DNA of 61,401 nt, from NCBI RefSeq assembly GCF_017114945.1, contig NZ_JABXKQ010000027.1:1-61401 (forward strand), read 5' to 3'. Positions 16,207 through 24,674 of this stretch are shown here, in pieces. The notes under the pieces are model-generated. The model was not told the DNA's origin. It saw only the letters and a program-made list of their open reading frames with translations, and made no database searches. This stretch comes from Nostoc sp. JL34. GTDB taxonomy: Bacteria > Cyanobacteriota > Cyanobacteriia > Cyanobacteriales > Nostocaceae. A program made the translations under genes and the position numbers. Positions within the stretch are counted from its first letter, which is position 1; each line of letters starts with the position of its first letter.

Positions 16207-17415
16207 CTACTGACGATTAGCTCTTTCTTGGGGGATAATCTCCGTTACTACCCTACCGCTAGAACTGCCACCTTTGACAACAATATTTTCTGTTTGCAAA
16301 TTACCAACGGCTGTTTCACCTGCAAAATTTAACGGTGGGTCAACTTGCTGATAAATCACATTTCCCTGAGCTTCAACTAACTTATTGTCTAGATACCAAG
16401 TTAGTGTATTGGATCTCAGAGACTGGCGACGCTGACCAATGGCGTTGACGTTACCTGTTAAATAAACCGTTTTTTGCGGTATTTTCATTTCACCTTGATT
16501 GGCGGTCACAGTAAGATTTTCGATCCGGTGGAACATCCGCACGGGGGAATTTGTAGTGGCAGTTTCTGCGTTCATGTTCCAGGTCATAGAGTTACTAGCT
16601 ATTTGGACTGGTGGGTCTAGTAATTCTAATTGAGCATTCTTTTGAATAGTGGCAATTTTTGTTTTTAAGTTGACTTCGGCAGAATTTCCTTTGCCGCGAT
16701 CGCTAATTTTATTATTTTTGTAGCGATCAATTTGTATGGGGCGATCGCCAATCAGTTTTTCTTGTTTAATATTCCAGATCAAATGCTCGGTTCTGACTTG
16801 TAACTGGGGATCAGCAGAATTTGCTACTACTCCTCCAGAAAATTCCATGCGCTGTTCGCGGGTTTTAACTCGCGCTTCCTGCGCCACTGCTTGTAGTTGT
16901 TTATGAGTACCGTTAATCTGGTTGCGGACAATCAATAAATCTTCTTTGGGACGCCATTCTAATTCATTACCTTGCAACACAATCCCATTACTAGGGTCTG
17001 TGGCAAATATCTTACCTTTAAGAAACAACTGTTTCCCATCCTGTTCAATATCTGCAACATCTGCCTTGATTTGGTAAACTACTTTGCCATCTTGGTATAG
17101 CTCACCATAAGGACTCTCAGCCTGACCAATTTGTTTTTCTTTGGTGTATTTTGCGGTTTTCGCCCTGACTTTCCAAATTGGTCGTCCCACTTCATCTGCT
17201 TGTTCTAGGGTGACATCAAAGAAAGTCAAATTGCTATCTTGATCGGATGAACCCGGAGTATTTTGTTGGGAAACTGGGGGGGATTTTCCCCCGCAGGCGA
17301 CTAAACCAAATACCAATAAAAAGGTCAAAGGTAAAAGAAGGAAGGAGGGAGTGGAGGAGAAATTTTGAATTTTTCTCTTGCCCCATCTCCCTCTTTTATG
17401 AAATTGATACGCCAT
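16207..17415 (-). CDS. lptC: LptC-family periplasmic/lipoprotein component of LPS export
   Basis: A 402-residue protein of the LptC/LptA-like beta-jellyroll family, which bridges LPS from the inner membrane ABC exporter to the outer membrane. The N-terminus has a hydrophobic segment (about 23-40) ending in a lipobox L-V-A-C41, so it is probably a lipoprotein. The rest consists of repeated beta modules (for example WKVRAKTAKY, LFLKGKIFATD, MEFSGGVVANS and VYLTGNVNAIG), as in the long cyanobacterial LptC forms with extra jellyroll length. Its ATG shares one base with the labA stop (TAATG), implying translational coupling. LptB/F/G genes are not in the window. Confidence 0.85.
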   Translation of the reverse strand: MAYQFHKRGRWGKRKIQNFSSTPSFLLLPLTFLLVFGLVACGGKSPPVSQQNTPGSSDQDSNLTFFDVTLEQADEVGRPIWKVRAKTAKYTKEKQIGQAESPYGELYQDGKVVYQIKADVADIEQDGKQLFLKGKIFATDPSNGIVLQGNELEWRPKEDLLIVRNQINGTHKQLQAVAQEARVKTREQRMEFSGGVVANSADPQLQVRTEHLIWNIKQEKLIGDRPIQIDRYKNNKISDRGKGNSAEVNLKTKIATIQKNAQLELLDPPVQIASNSMTWNMNAETATTNSPVRMFHRIENLTVTANQGEMKIPQKTVYLTGNVNAIGQRRQSLRSNTLTWYLDNKLVEAQGNVIYQQVDPPLNFAGETAVGNLQTENIVVKGGSSSGRVVTEIIPQERANRQ

Positions 17416-18044
17416 TATTCTTGGATTTCTAGGTGTCCATCACTAGTTCTGGGGTCTTCCAAAAAACCGATACCAGATAACGGTCGATACGGATAGCTTT
17501 GGCGAGGAGTTTTTTGAATATCTTCTTTGATGGCTTCTAAATCAATGTAGCGATCGCTTACATTAATTAAGCTGTCGCTGGTCATGGAACGCAAGCTCAC
17601 CACTTCTACCCGCACGCCACGATAACTAACTGAATTTACCGCATAAGCTAAATCCCCATCACCGCTGACTAAAACTGCGGTATCATAAGAATCTACTAGC
17701 GCCATCATGTCTACCGCTATTTCTACATCCAGGTTAGCTTTTTTAGAGCCATCTGGTAGTTGGACTAAATCCTTAGCAATGACTCGATAACCATTGCGAC
17801 GCATCCACAGCAAAAACCCCTGTTGCTTCTCGTTTGTCCGGTCTACACCAGTGTAGAAAAAAGAACGCAGTAGTCTAGAACCTCCAGTTAATCGACACAA
17901 TAGCTTGGTGTAGTCGATTTCAATCCCTAGTTGCAGTGCAGCGTAAAATAGATTTGAGCCATCAATGAATATGGCGACTCTACCCCGATTCTCCAAAACC
18001 TGTTCTGGCGTAAAGATTGAATCGTTTTCCAAATTATGCAACAT
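17415..18044 (-). CDS. labA: LabA-like NYN (PIN-fold) domain protein
   Basis: A 209-residue protein of the LabA/DUF88 NYN family. In Synechococcus elongatus LabA takes part in negative feedback on circadian output through RpaA (established knowledge). Acidic residues expected for a PIN-like metal site are present: D28 in FIDGSN, D106 and D112 in NLDVEIAVDMM, and D129 and D131 in SGDGD. It may therefore bind or cleave RNA, though activity is not proven for the family. It is the first gene of a two-gene unit with lptC. The start MLHNLEND fits the family; the C-terminus (after about 175) is a short Pro/Asp-rich tail. Confidence 0.85.
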   Translation of the reverse strand: MLHNLENDSIFTPEQVLENRGRVAIFIDGSNLFYAALQLGIEIDYTKLLCRLTGGSRLLRSFFYTGVDRTNEKQQGFLLWMRRNGYRVIAKDLVQLPDGSKKANLDVEIAVDMMALVDSYDTAVLVSGDGDLAYAVNSVSYRGVRVEVVSLRSMTSDSLINVSDRYIDLEAIKEDIQKTPRQSYPYRPLSGIGFLEDPRTSDGHLEIQE

Positions 18045-18210
18045 TGTTGTGATACCTCAATTTTTATCCCTGTTATTTTTGATACAAATTACCAACTTTT
18101 AGATGCTAGTCACAGCGGCTTATGATAATGTTCCGGGGCTAATTTAAGTTGAGCCACGATAAATTTTTTGAGAGAATAAGAAATTGAACAAAATCAGAGT
18201 TTGATAAGGA

Positions 18211-19815
18211 CTAATCGTTTTTCGGGGGTTCTATTCGCTTAAAAATCGGTTGGGGTGTACCCAACTGTTGTTTGCTCGATAGTAGCCCCCATATAGCATG
18301 GGTGGCAAAAGGAGCGGTAACTGAAGTTTGTTTTTGATCGTTAAAGTTTATTCCAAAGCCTAGCTGCTGATAAATATCGCTACTAATTTTCGGAATAATT
18401 GGGGATAGCAGATAAGCTGCCAGTCTAACTGATTCTAGAACTGCGTAAAGAACCTTTTCCACCGACTCCTGCTGTCCCTGTTTATATAATGACCAAGGAG
18501 CTTGTTCATCAATAAACTTATTACTGGCTTGCACCAGTGAAAGGATTGCCCCGCAGGCTTGATTGAAAGCTAGCTCCTGGTATGCTTGTTTCACCTGTTC
18601 CCCTAGACGTAAACCAATTGCTTTCAAAGGATTTTCGTCAGGAATCGCTTCATTGCCGATTGATGGGAGATTATTCTCAGCGCAGTACTTCTTCACCATG
18701 TTCAAGGTGCGATTGAGCAAATTACCTAAATCATTTGCCAAATCTGCATTCAAAACATTAATGAACCTAACTTCATTAAAATCTCCATCCTTGCCAAATT
18801 CGATTTCCTTAAGGAAGTAATAACGAACGGCATCACTACCATAGCGCTGAACTAACGCCACAGGATCAAGGGTGTTACCCAGACTTTTGCCCATCTTTAG
18901 ACCATCTTTGGTCAAAAAGCCATGCCCAAATACTCTTTCTGGCAATGGTAAACCAGCCGACAACAACATTGCCGGCCAGTAAACTGCATGGAAGCGCAGA
19001 ATATCTTTACCAATTAGGTGCAAATTAATTGGCCACCATGTTTTTAAAGCATTTGCTAAAGTCGGTTCTGCATCTGGTTCTAATAATGCTGTGACATAAC
19101 CTAGCAGCGCGTCAAACCAGACATAAAGGGTGTGCTTAGGATCAACTGGTACGGGAAAACCCCAATCTAGATTCACTCGCGAAATGGAAAAGTCTTGCAG
19201 CCCTTGATTTACAAAGCTGAGGACTTCATTCCGTCGACTTTCTGGTTGAATAAAATCTGGTCGAGATTGATAAAATTCTGTCAGCTTACTTTGATATTTA
19301 GATAAGCGGAAAAAATAGTTTTGCTCGTCTCGCCACTCGACTTCTTTGTTAGTATGAATCGGGCAACGGTGTCCTTCTAAGAGATCCCGTTCTTCTTTGA
19401 ATTCTTCGCAGGATACGCAGTACCAACCTTGTTGTTGTCCCTGGTAGATATCACCAGATTCCCAGACTCGCTCAAAAAATTCTTTGACGATCGCTTCATG
19501 ACGAGGTGCAGTAGTCCGACTAAAGCGATCGTATTGAATGTCTAGTAACTGCCATAAACTAACGAAGCTAGGGACAATTTCATCACAAAACTCTTGTGGC
19601 GCTTTCCCTAAACTTTCTGCCGATCGCTGAATTTTTTGTCCATGTTCATCTGTACCTGTAATTAGTAATACCTGATGCCCCAGTAGTCTCTGAAATCGCG
19701 CTACTACATCTGCTGCGATCGTTGTATAAGCACTGCCTATATGGGGGACATCGTTTACATAATATAGGGGTGTGGTTAGTGCAAATGTCAATTCTTTTTT
19801 ATTCACTAGATTCAT
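18211..19815 (-). CDS. metG: Methionyl-tRNA synthetase
   Basis: A 534-residue cytosolic class I aminoacyl-tRNA synthetase that charges tRNA-Met. The HIGH motif appears as H25-I-G-S28 after FALTTPLYYVND, and the KMSKS loop as K307-M-G-K-S311. A zinc-knuckle region (CVSCEEFKEE and HRCPIH, about 130-155) is present, and an alpha-helical anticodon domain follows (about 375-530). There is no C-terminal EMAP/tRNA-binding domain, in keeping with the short monomeric form. It begins MNLVNKKELTFALTT. The gene is set off from labA by about 165 bases. Normal housekeeping gene. Confidence 0.96.
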   Translation of the reverse strand: MNLVNKKELTFALTTPLYYVNDVPHIGSAYTTIAADVVARFQRLLGHQVLLITGTDEHGQKIQRSAESLGKAPQEFCDEIVPSFVSLWQLLDIQYDRFSRTTAPRHEAIVKEFFERVWESGDIYQGQQQGWYCVSCEEFKEERDLLEGHRCPIHTNKEVEWRDEQNYFFRLSKYQSKLTEFYQSRPDFIQPESRRNEVLSFVNQGLQDFSISRVNLDWGFPVPVDPKHTLYVWFDALLGYVTALLEPDAEPTLANALKTWWPINLHLIGKDILRFHAVYWPAMLLSAGLPLPERVFGHGFLTKDGLKMGKSLGNTLDPVALVQRYGSDAVRYYFLKEIEFGKDGDFNEVRFINVLNADLANDLGNLLNRTLNMVKKYCAENNLPSIGNEAIPDENPLKAIGLRLGEQVKQAYQELAFNQACGAILSLVQASNKFIDEQAPWSLYKQGQQESVEKVLYAVLESVRLAAYLLSPIIPKISSDIYQQLGFGINFNDQKQTSVTAPFATHAIWGLLSSKQQLGTPQPIFKRIEPPKND

Positions 19816-20193
19816 GCAAAATAAATATTAACTTATTAAAAGGTTTTACATCTTAGCTGTGTCAGCAAAACCACGCGATTATACAATATTATTACCATTT
19901 TTTCCATAATAACTTAATATAGCAAACTTTTCAGGTAGAAAATTGTTTTGTAATATGCATCAATTCAGTTCATTTTTACTTACAAAGATGGAAATTAACT
20001 AATCATAATTTTTTTGAATAGTTTCTATTAGAGATTCTTGTGTTCAAGAATACATAATCGTGAATGCGAAAAATCTAGCTGCTTTTGCAGATTAGATATT
20101 TCTATCTTAAGACGGTAATGGCAATAGTAAAGAAATGTAAAAATTAAATTAAGATAAATCGCCATATTTACCGGAAAAATATATTGATTAGGT
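19816..20193. other. Divergent promoter region, no gene seen
   Basis: About 380 very AT-rich bases between metG and the acyltransferase. No ORF, repeat or T-box-like structure was recognised. Confidence 0.5.
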
Positions 20194-20919
20194 ATGAGTC
20201 GAAATAGCCCCCTAGAGATTTCTCACGCTTTGGTGGCGGCACTCTCAACGCAAATGTTCCGCTATTATGAGGATCGCATTCCCCAAGATGCCAGCGTGTT
20301 GGTAGTCAGCAATCACCGCAGCTTTATGGATGCACTGATTTTAATGGCGGCGTTATCGAGTCCGATTCGCTTTGCTTGCCATCACTATATGGGACAAGTG
20401 CCAATCATGCGGGAGATTGTCACCGAGCAATTGGGGTGTTTTCCTTTAGAGGAAACTCAAAAACGCCTGCAAAGCTTTTTTTCGCAGTCACAGATGCTAT
20501 TGCAGTCTAAGCAGATGGTGGGAGTATTTCCAGAAGGGACTGAACCAATGGTGAAGTTTACTGTGCCAAACCAAGTGGGTGAATTTCAGCGAGGATTTGC
20601 TCATTTGGCATTGCGAGCTGATGTGCAGGATTTAGCTATTTTGCCGATCGCGATCGCTTCCTTAGAAGAGGTGAACACTTCTGGCTTTCCCTTAAAGCTT
20701 TTGAGTGTATTTGACCCTTCAGAACCTTTATTTAATCAAGGTGGTTGGCATCCTTTGGTAATTTATCGCCGGGTTGCCGTATTAATCGGTCGTCCTTATT
20801 GGATTACGCCCCAACATCATAAAAAATATCATGGCAAACAGGCCAGAACTGTTGTGGCTGAACTGACGGAACACTGTCACAGCGAAATTAGCAATTTACT
20901 GCGTCAAGGTTGCTATTAG
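20194..20919 (+). CDS. Lysophospholipid acyltransferase (LPLAT) family protein
   Basis: A 241-residue acyltransferase of the PlsC/LPLAT superfamily. Catalytic H41-R-S-F-M-D46 fits HX4D, and the glycerol-phosphate-binding loop is F112-P-E-G-T-E-P117. Substrate may be lysophosphatidate, or another acceptor such as diacylglycerol or phytol: cyanobacterial relatives such as Slr2103 make triacylglycerol and phytyl esters (established for that family; assignment here is inference). The next gene, about 100 bases on, is an alpha/beta hydrolase of the type fused to this domain in plant phytyl-ester synthases. A second plsC-like gene lies at 30039-30677, so this copy is probably specialised. Confidence 0.82.
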   Translation: MSRNSPLEISHALVAALSTQMFRYYEDRIPQDASVLVVSNHRSFMDALILMAALSSPIRFACHHYMGQVPIMREIVTEQLGCFPLEETQKRLQSFFSQSQMLLQSKQMVGVFPEGTEPMVKFTVPNQVGEFQRGFAHLALRADVQDLAILPIAIASLEEVNTSGFPLKLLSVFDPSEPLFNQGGWHPLVIYRRVAVLIGRPYWITPQHHKKYHGKQARTVVAELTEHCHSEISNLLRQGCY

Positions 20920-20999
20920 AACCATTAGATTTTGGATTGTGAAATGTTGATTGTTCCGACAATCAACGTTTCAAAAGTTTTATACCATTAACAAATGAC

Positions 21000-21035
21000 C
21001 ATTGACTACTGACTAATGACCAATGACTATCCCAG
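21000..21035. repeat. Heptamer repeats containing a start codon
   Basis: A run of TGACCATTGACTACTGACT followed by AATGACCAATGACT leads directly into the hydrolase coding sequence, whose ATG is part of the last unit. Confidence 0.65.
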
Positions 21036-21850
21036 AAGTTGAGCTAAATCCTTGTTTCCTGACTCCTGAACGAGTACAGCCAGAGTATCCGTTATTGGTA
21101 TATTTGCCAGGAATGGATGGAACTGGTCAACTGTTGCGATCGCAAACCGTTGGATTAGAAGCTGGCTTTGATGTCCGCAGTTTGGCGATCCCCCGGAAAG
21201 ACCTTAACACTTGGGATGTGCTAACTAAGAGTGTACTGGACTTGATCGACGCCGAATTAGAAAAAAGCCCTAACAGGCCAGTTTACCTGTGTGGTGAGTC
21301 CTTTGGTGGTTGCTTGGCAATGAAAGTGGCAATCCAAACACCTCACTTATTTAGGCGAATTATCCTAATTAACCCAGCTTCATCCTTTCGGCTTCGTCCT
21401 TGGTTAAGTTGGGCATCTCAACTAACTTACTTAGTGCCATCAGGATTGTATGATGTTGGCGCACTGGGGTTATTGCCGTTTTTAGCATCTTTGCCACGCA
21501 TTTCTCGGAGCGATCGCCACGATCTGCTGAAAACTATGCGTTCTGTCCCGGTAGAAACCGTTCTTTGGCGATTGTCTTTACTGCGAGAGTTTCATGTTGA
21601 TGAGGAACAGTTAAGTCGCTTAACTCAACCAGTTTTGTTGATTGCTGGGGCTAGCGATCGCCTTTTGCCTTCTGTCACTGAAGTGCAGCGGATCGCAAAC
21701 ATCATACCAAACAACAAGATTGTGGTGTTGCCCAATTGTGGACATGCTTGCTTGCTAGAGCAAGATACTAATCTCTATGAAATTCTTAAGGATAACGACT
21801 TTTTAGAAAGTAAAGCTGATATGGGTACAGGGCTAGAAGTGAGAGGATAG
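21023..21850 (+). CDS. Alpha/beta hydrolase, phytyl-ester-synthase-like
   Basis: A 275-residue alpha/beta hydrolase. The triad is visible: nucleophile S93 in G-E-S-F-G-G, D212 in GASDRLLPS and H241 in NCGHACLLE. The oxyanion-side motif LVYLPGMDGTG near residue 25 is typical of the esterase domain of plastid PES1/PES2. Together with the upstream LPLAT gene it may recycle fatty acids and phytol or hydrolyse acyl lipids. The ATG lies within a run of heptamer repeats (TGACTAATGACCAATGACT), with no Shine-Dalgarno, so repeat DNA supplies the start. The last dozen residues (MGTGLEVRG) are low in complexity and may be repeat-derived. Confidence 0.8.
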   Translation: MTIPEVELNPCFLTPERVQPEYPLLVYLPGMDGTGQLLRSQTVGLEAGFDVRSLAIPRKDLNTWDVLTKSVLDLIDAELEKSPNRPVYLCGESFGGCLAMKVAIQTPHLFRRIILINPASSFRLRPWLSWASQLTYLVPSGLYDVGALGLLPFLASLPRISRSDRHDLLKTMRSVPVETVLWRLSLLREFHVDEEQLSRLTQPVLLIAGASDRLLPSVTEVQRIANIIPNNKIVVLPNCGHACLLEQDTNLYEILKDNDFLESKADMGTGLEVRG

Positions 21851-21953
21851 GGTGAGGAGCGAGCGATCACTCTTTTGCCAAAATGGGTAGGCTTGCTCTC
21901 AAAAGCCCGCTTGTTAGGTAGCCTCACATCTTTAGGCTAAGTAATACACTTTG

Positions 21954-22910
21954 CTAAATAGTTATTTCCTCTTCTATCATCTTATGAAAACGAGCAACAA
22001 AGTCGAAAGCTGCTTCGTTGTCCACTTCTATCCAATAGTCACGCTGTTTAAGCGGTAACTCAAGAAATACCTTCAGGGTATAATATTCGTCTTCAGGATT
22101 CAAGACAAGGTAATGCGTAGCAGCTAAACTGTGAAATTTTTGATGAGAGATTTCCTTTATAGTGAGTTGCTCAGAGTGTGATGAAAAAATGTGCTGGAGT
22201 GTTTCCCTGGCTTCCTCTGTTGTATCGGAAGATGGGACGAGAAATGTGTATCTTATTCCGTGCCCTATATTTTTCTGTACCACGTTTTTGACGCAGGTAT
22301 TTTGTAAATCTTGGTAGGGAGAAGGAGTAACAACCCAAATTGACTTGCAATCAGCATTTACCTCAATTTTACCGAGGTCACCTGGAGTGTATAACCATTT
22401 ATACCCAGTTTCAGTTTCACCCTCTTCACTCTCCTCAACTCTATCTAATGCTTCCTTAAGTTCAGGCCACCAAACATCGAAGGTTTTTCTGAGAATTTCA
22501 TGCTCCAACCTTCTCTCAGTGCCCAACTTCTTGTTGATGCTGGATAGTAAGTTGAATACATCTTCTTTTTCATAAACTGTGGATTGAAACTGTGACAGAG
22601 GCCCTTGTAGTTCCGAAGGCTCAACATGAAATAGAAATGGTAACAAAAATGAGCGATCAATAGACTTTGATAATGCTCCTGCTTCAAAGTTTAGCCAAGG
22701 TGCTCTAACGTTATAGGGTGTTAAACAGATAATCCCAAATTCTGTATCTTCAAGCTCTTTAGCAAGCACATCACCCCAACGTTCGCCTTTGTTAATATCT
22801 CCAGAAGAGACAAAAGGGTTAACAGCCTGTATTACATAAGGCAGCCAGTCACGTAACACACTAGCAACCTTATGACTGACTCTACCAGACCAACTTATAA
22901 ATACTTTCAT
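21954..22910 (-). CDS. TIR-domain protein with uncharacterised C-terminal domain
   Basis: 318 residues from ATG 22910 (the TTG at 22922 is less likely). Residues 1-95 form a bacterial TIR domain: MKVFISWSG, GDINKGERWGDVLAKELED, FGIICLTP, then W72-L-N-F-E76, where E76 is the expected catalytic Glu of TIR NADases. It may cleave NAD or make a nucleotide signal, as in defence or stress responses. Residues about 165-318 (IWVVTPSPYQDLQN, GIRYTFLVPSSDTTEEA) are an unrecognised alpha/beta domain, possibly a sensor. No neighbour resembles a Thoeris or CBASS partner: genes on both sides are housekeeping. Function in defence is inference. Confidence 0.8.
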   Translation of the reverse strand: MKVFISWSGRVSHKVASVLRDWLPYVIQAVNPFVSSGDINKGERWGDVLAKELEDTEFGIICLTPYNVRAPWLNFEAGALSKSIDRSFLLPFLFHVEPSELQGPLSQFQSTVYEKEDVFNLLSSINKKLGTERRLEHEILRKTFDVWWPELKEALDRVEESEEGETETGYKWLYTPGDLGKIEVNADCKSIWVVTPSPYQDLQNTCVKNVVQKNIGHGIRYTFLVPSSDTTEEARETLQHIFSSHSEQLTIKEISHQKFHSLAATHYLVLNPEDEYYTLKVFLELPLKQRDYWIEVDNEAAFDFVARFHKMIEEEITI

Positions 22911-23221
22911 GCGAAGACTCAAATGGATAATAGCTAAAATTCAATAAATTTGTTTTTATTAGACTTTATGAACTTATTACAAATACAAAACCGATTTAAG
23001 GTTTTCCGTATCTGTTATACAAAAATTTTGTTGTAGGGCTAATAGGTACGTCACATTCATACGGAGCAATATAAAAAATGATATTGCCTTACGAGCTTCC
23101 CTAAAAGCGTAACAGGAATTATTGCTCTAGTTTATGAAGTTGTGCTTTTCGGGAGATGTCAAGCCCCTCATCCTTTCGCTACAAGTTTAAAGAGAGAGGC
23201 TTTACAGGATGGTGTCAAGCA

Positions 23222-24388
23222 ATGGCAGATAAACCCCAAGAAATAGAAGTGAATAAATTAGTTAATTCACCCAGAGAAACTTCAGAAGTAAAAATCCAGG
23301 CTCAATCATCAATAGAAAATGAACCTTCTGTATTAGAGTCTTTGATTAAAACTGTTGCTCAGACTGGTCAAGCAGTTTTAGACACAGCATTCGGAGTGGG
23401 AGAAGCGACGGCGAAAGAAACGCATAAGTTAATTGAGCAAACAACTCAAACCAGCGGTCAGGTTGTGAATCGCCTTAGCGAAAATTGGCTGATCAGAAAA
23501 CTATCTGGAGTATTAAATCTCAATTGGTTAATTAGTGATACTGACCTTGTTGATTTGGAAAAAGCAGAAGCCTCGGTAAAGAAGCTCAAGCAAAAGTATC
23601 CCAATGAATCACCTAGCCAGATTGCTCACCGAATCATGGTGGAAAAAGCAACTCAAGCAGGTACAGTTGGACTAGCCACTAGTATTTTGCCAGGAGTAGC
23701 GGTGGCATTGTTGGCAATTGATTTAACAGCCACAACAAAATTGCAGTCAGAAATGCTTTATCAAATTGCATCTGACTATGGGCTAGATTTAAAAGATCCT
23801 GCCCGTAAAGGTGAAATTTTGGCAATTTTTGGGTTGGCCTTGGGGGGAGGGCGTCTTTTGAAAGCTGCGGGATTAGGCTTGCTGCGAAATGTGCCCTTGG
23901 CGGGTGCGGTGATTGGAGCTAGTTCAAATGCGACGATGATCTATTCATTGGGGTATGCTGCTTGTCGATTTTACGAAGCCAAACTAGATGAATCAACTTC
24001 CTTAGAATCGCCACAGACATTGGCAACATTAAAAGCCGAAAGTGAAAAGTATCTAGAAAGTGCGATCGCTCAACAAGCTCTCATGGATCAAATTTTAGTT
24101 CACATGATCCTAGCTAGTCATCCAGAAAAGACTTGGGAAGAAATTTTGCCAGAATTAAAAGCTGTAAACCTTAGTCCTAAATCGTTAGATGCTATTGCTC
24201 AAAATATCAAATCACCCCAGCCTTTAGATGTATTGCTCAATCAGCTAAATCGTGATTTTGCCATACCCTTGTTGGCTCAGTGTAACAAAATTGCCCAGCT
24301 TGACAATCAGATTACAGCAGTTGAGCAAGAAATAATAGAAGCGATCGCTAACAAATTTGACATTGACACAAATGCAATTGGGGCATAG
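23222..24388 (+). CDS. EcsC/DUF697-like hydrophobic-helix protein
   Basis: About 388 residues from ATG 23222; an in-frame ATG at 23156 would add 22 residues but lies directly on GGGAG with no spacing. The N-terminal 110 residues are polar and helical. The central part (about 145-260) has a pair of Gly/Ala-rich hydrophobic helices (GTVGLATSILPGVAVALLAI; ILAIFGLALGGG; NVPLAGAVIGASSNA), as in EcsC/DUF697 proteins that associate with membranes. The C-terminal quarter is helical and charged. The function of such proteins is unknown in cyanobacteria. The gene stands alone and is followed by repeat-rich DNA. The family call is tentative. Confidence 0.6.
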   Translation: MADKPQEIEVNKLVNSPRETSEVKIQAQSSIENEPSVLESLIKTVAQTGQAVLDTAFGVGEATAKETHKLIEQTTQTSGQVVNRLSENWLIRKLSGVLNLNWLISDTDLVDLEKAEASVKKLKQKYPNESPSQIAHRIMVEKATQAGTVGLATSILPGVAVALLAIDLTATTKLQSEMLYQIASDYGLDLKDPARKGEILAIFGLALGGGRLLKAAGLGLLRNVPLAGAVIGASSNATMIYSLGYAACRFYEAKLDESTSLESPQTLATLKAESEKYLESAIAQQALMDQILVHMILASHPEKTWEEILPELKAVNLSPKSLDAIAQNIKSPQPLDVLLNQLNRDFAIPLLAQCNKIAQLDNQITAVEQEIIEAIANKFDIDTNAIGA

Positions 24389-24674
24389 GGAATAGGGGAT
24401 TGGGCATTGCGTAGGAGATAAAAGAGTGAAGTGTATAGCTTCATTTACGAGTATCAAAGACTCATTAACGGAGTTCTGAGGTGGATTAATGAGTATCAAG
24501 GACTCGTTAACGAGTGCTATTTATAACCAAATCGCTAAATTATTATAGCTACTGATCTCTCCTCCCCAATGCCCAATGCCCCATGCCCCATAACCTATTC
24601 CAACTCCCCTCACCATGAAATAAGAATTTTGAGCAATACTGGTACAAGAAGGAATATTTACACAAAATCCCAAA
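24389..24674. repeat. Repeat-rich intergenic region upstream of pepA
   Basis: GGGGATTGGGCATTG-type and CCCAATGCCCCATGCCCC-type heptamers flank two related units, 24447-24475 and 24489-24516, built on GAGTATCAA(A/G)GACTC(A/G)TTAACG. The second ends in the perfect palindrome ACTCGTTAACGAGT. Confidence 0.6.
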
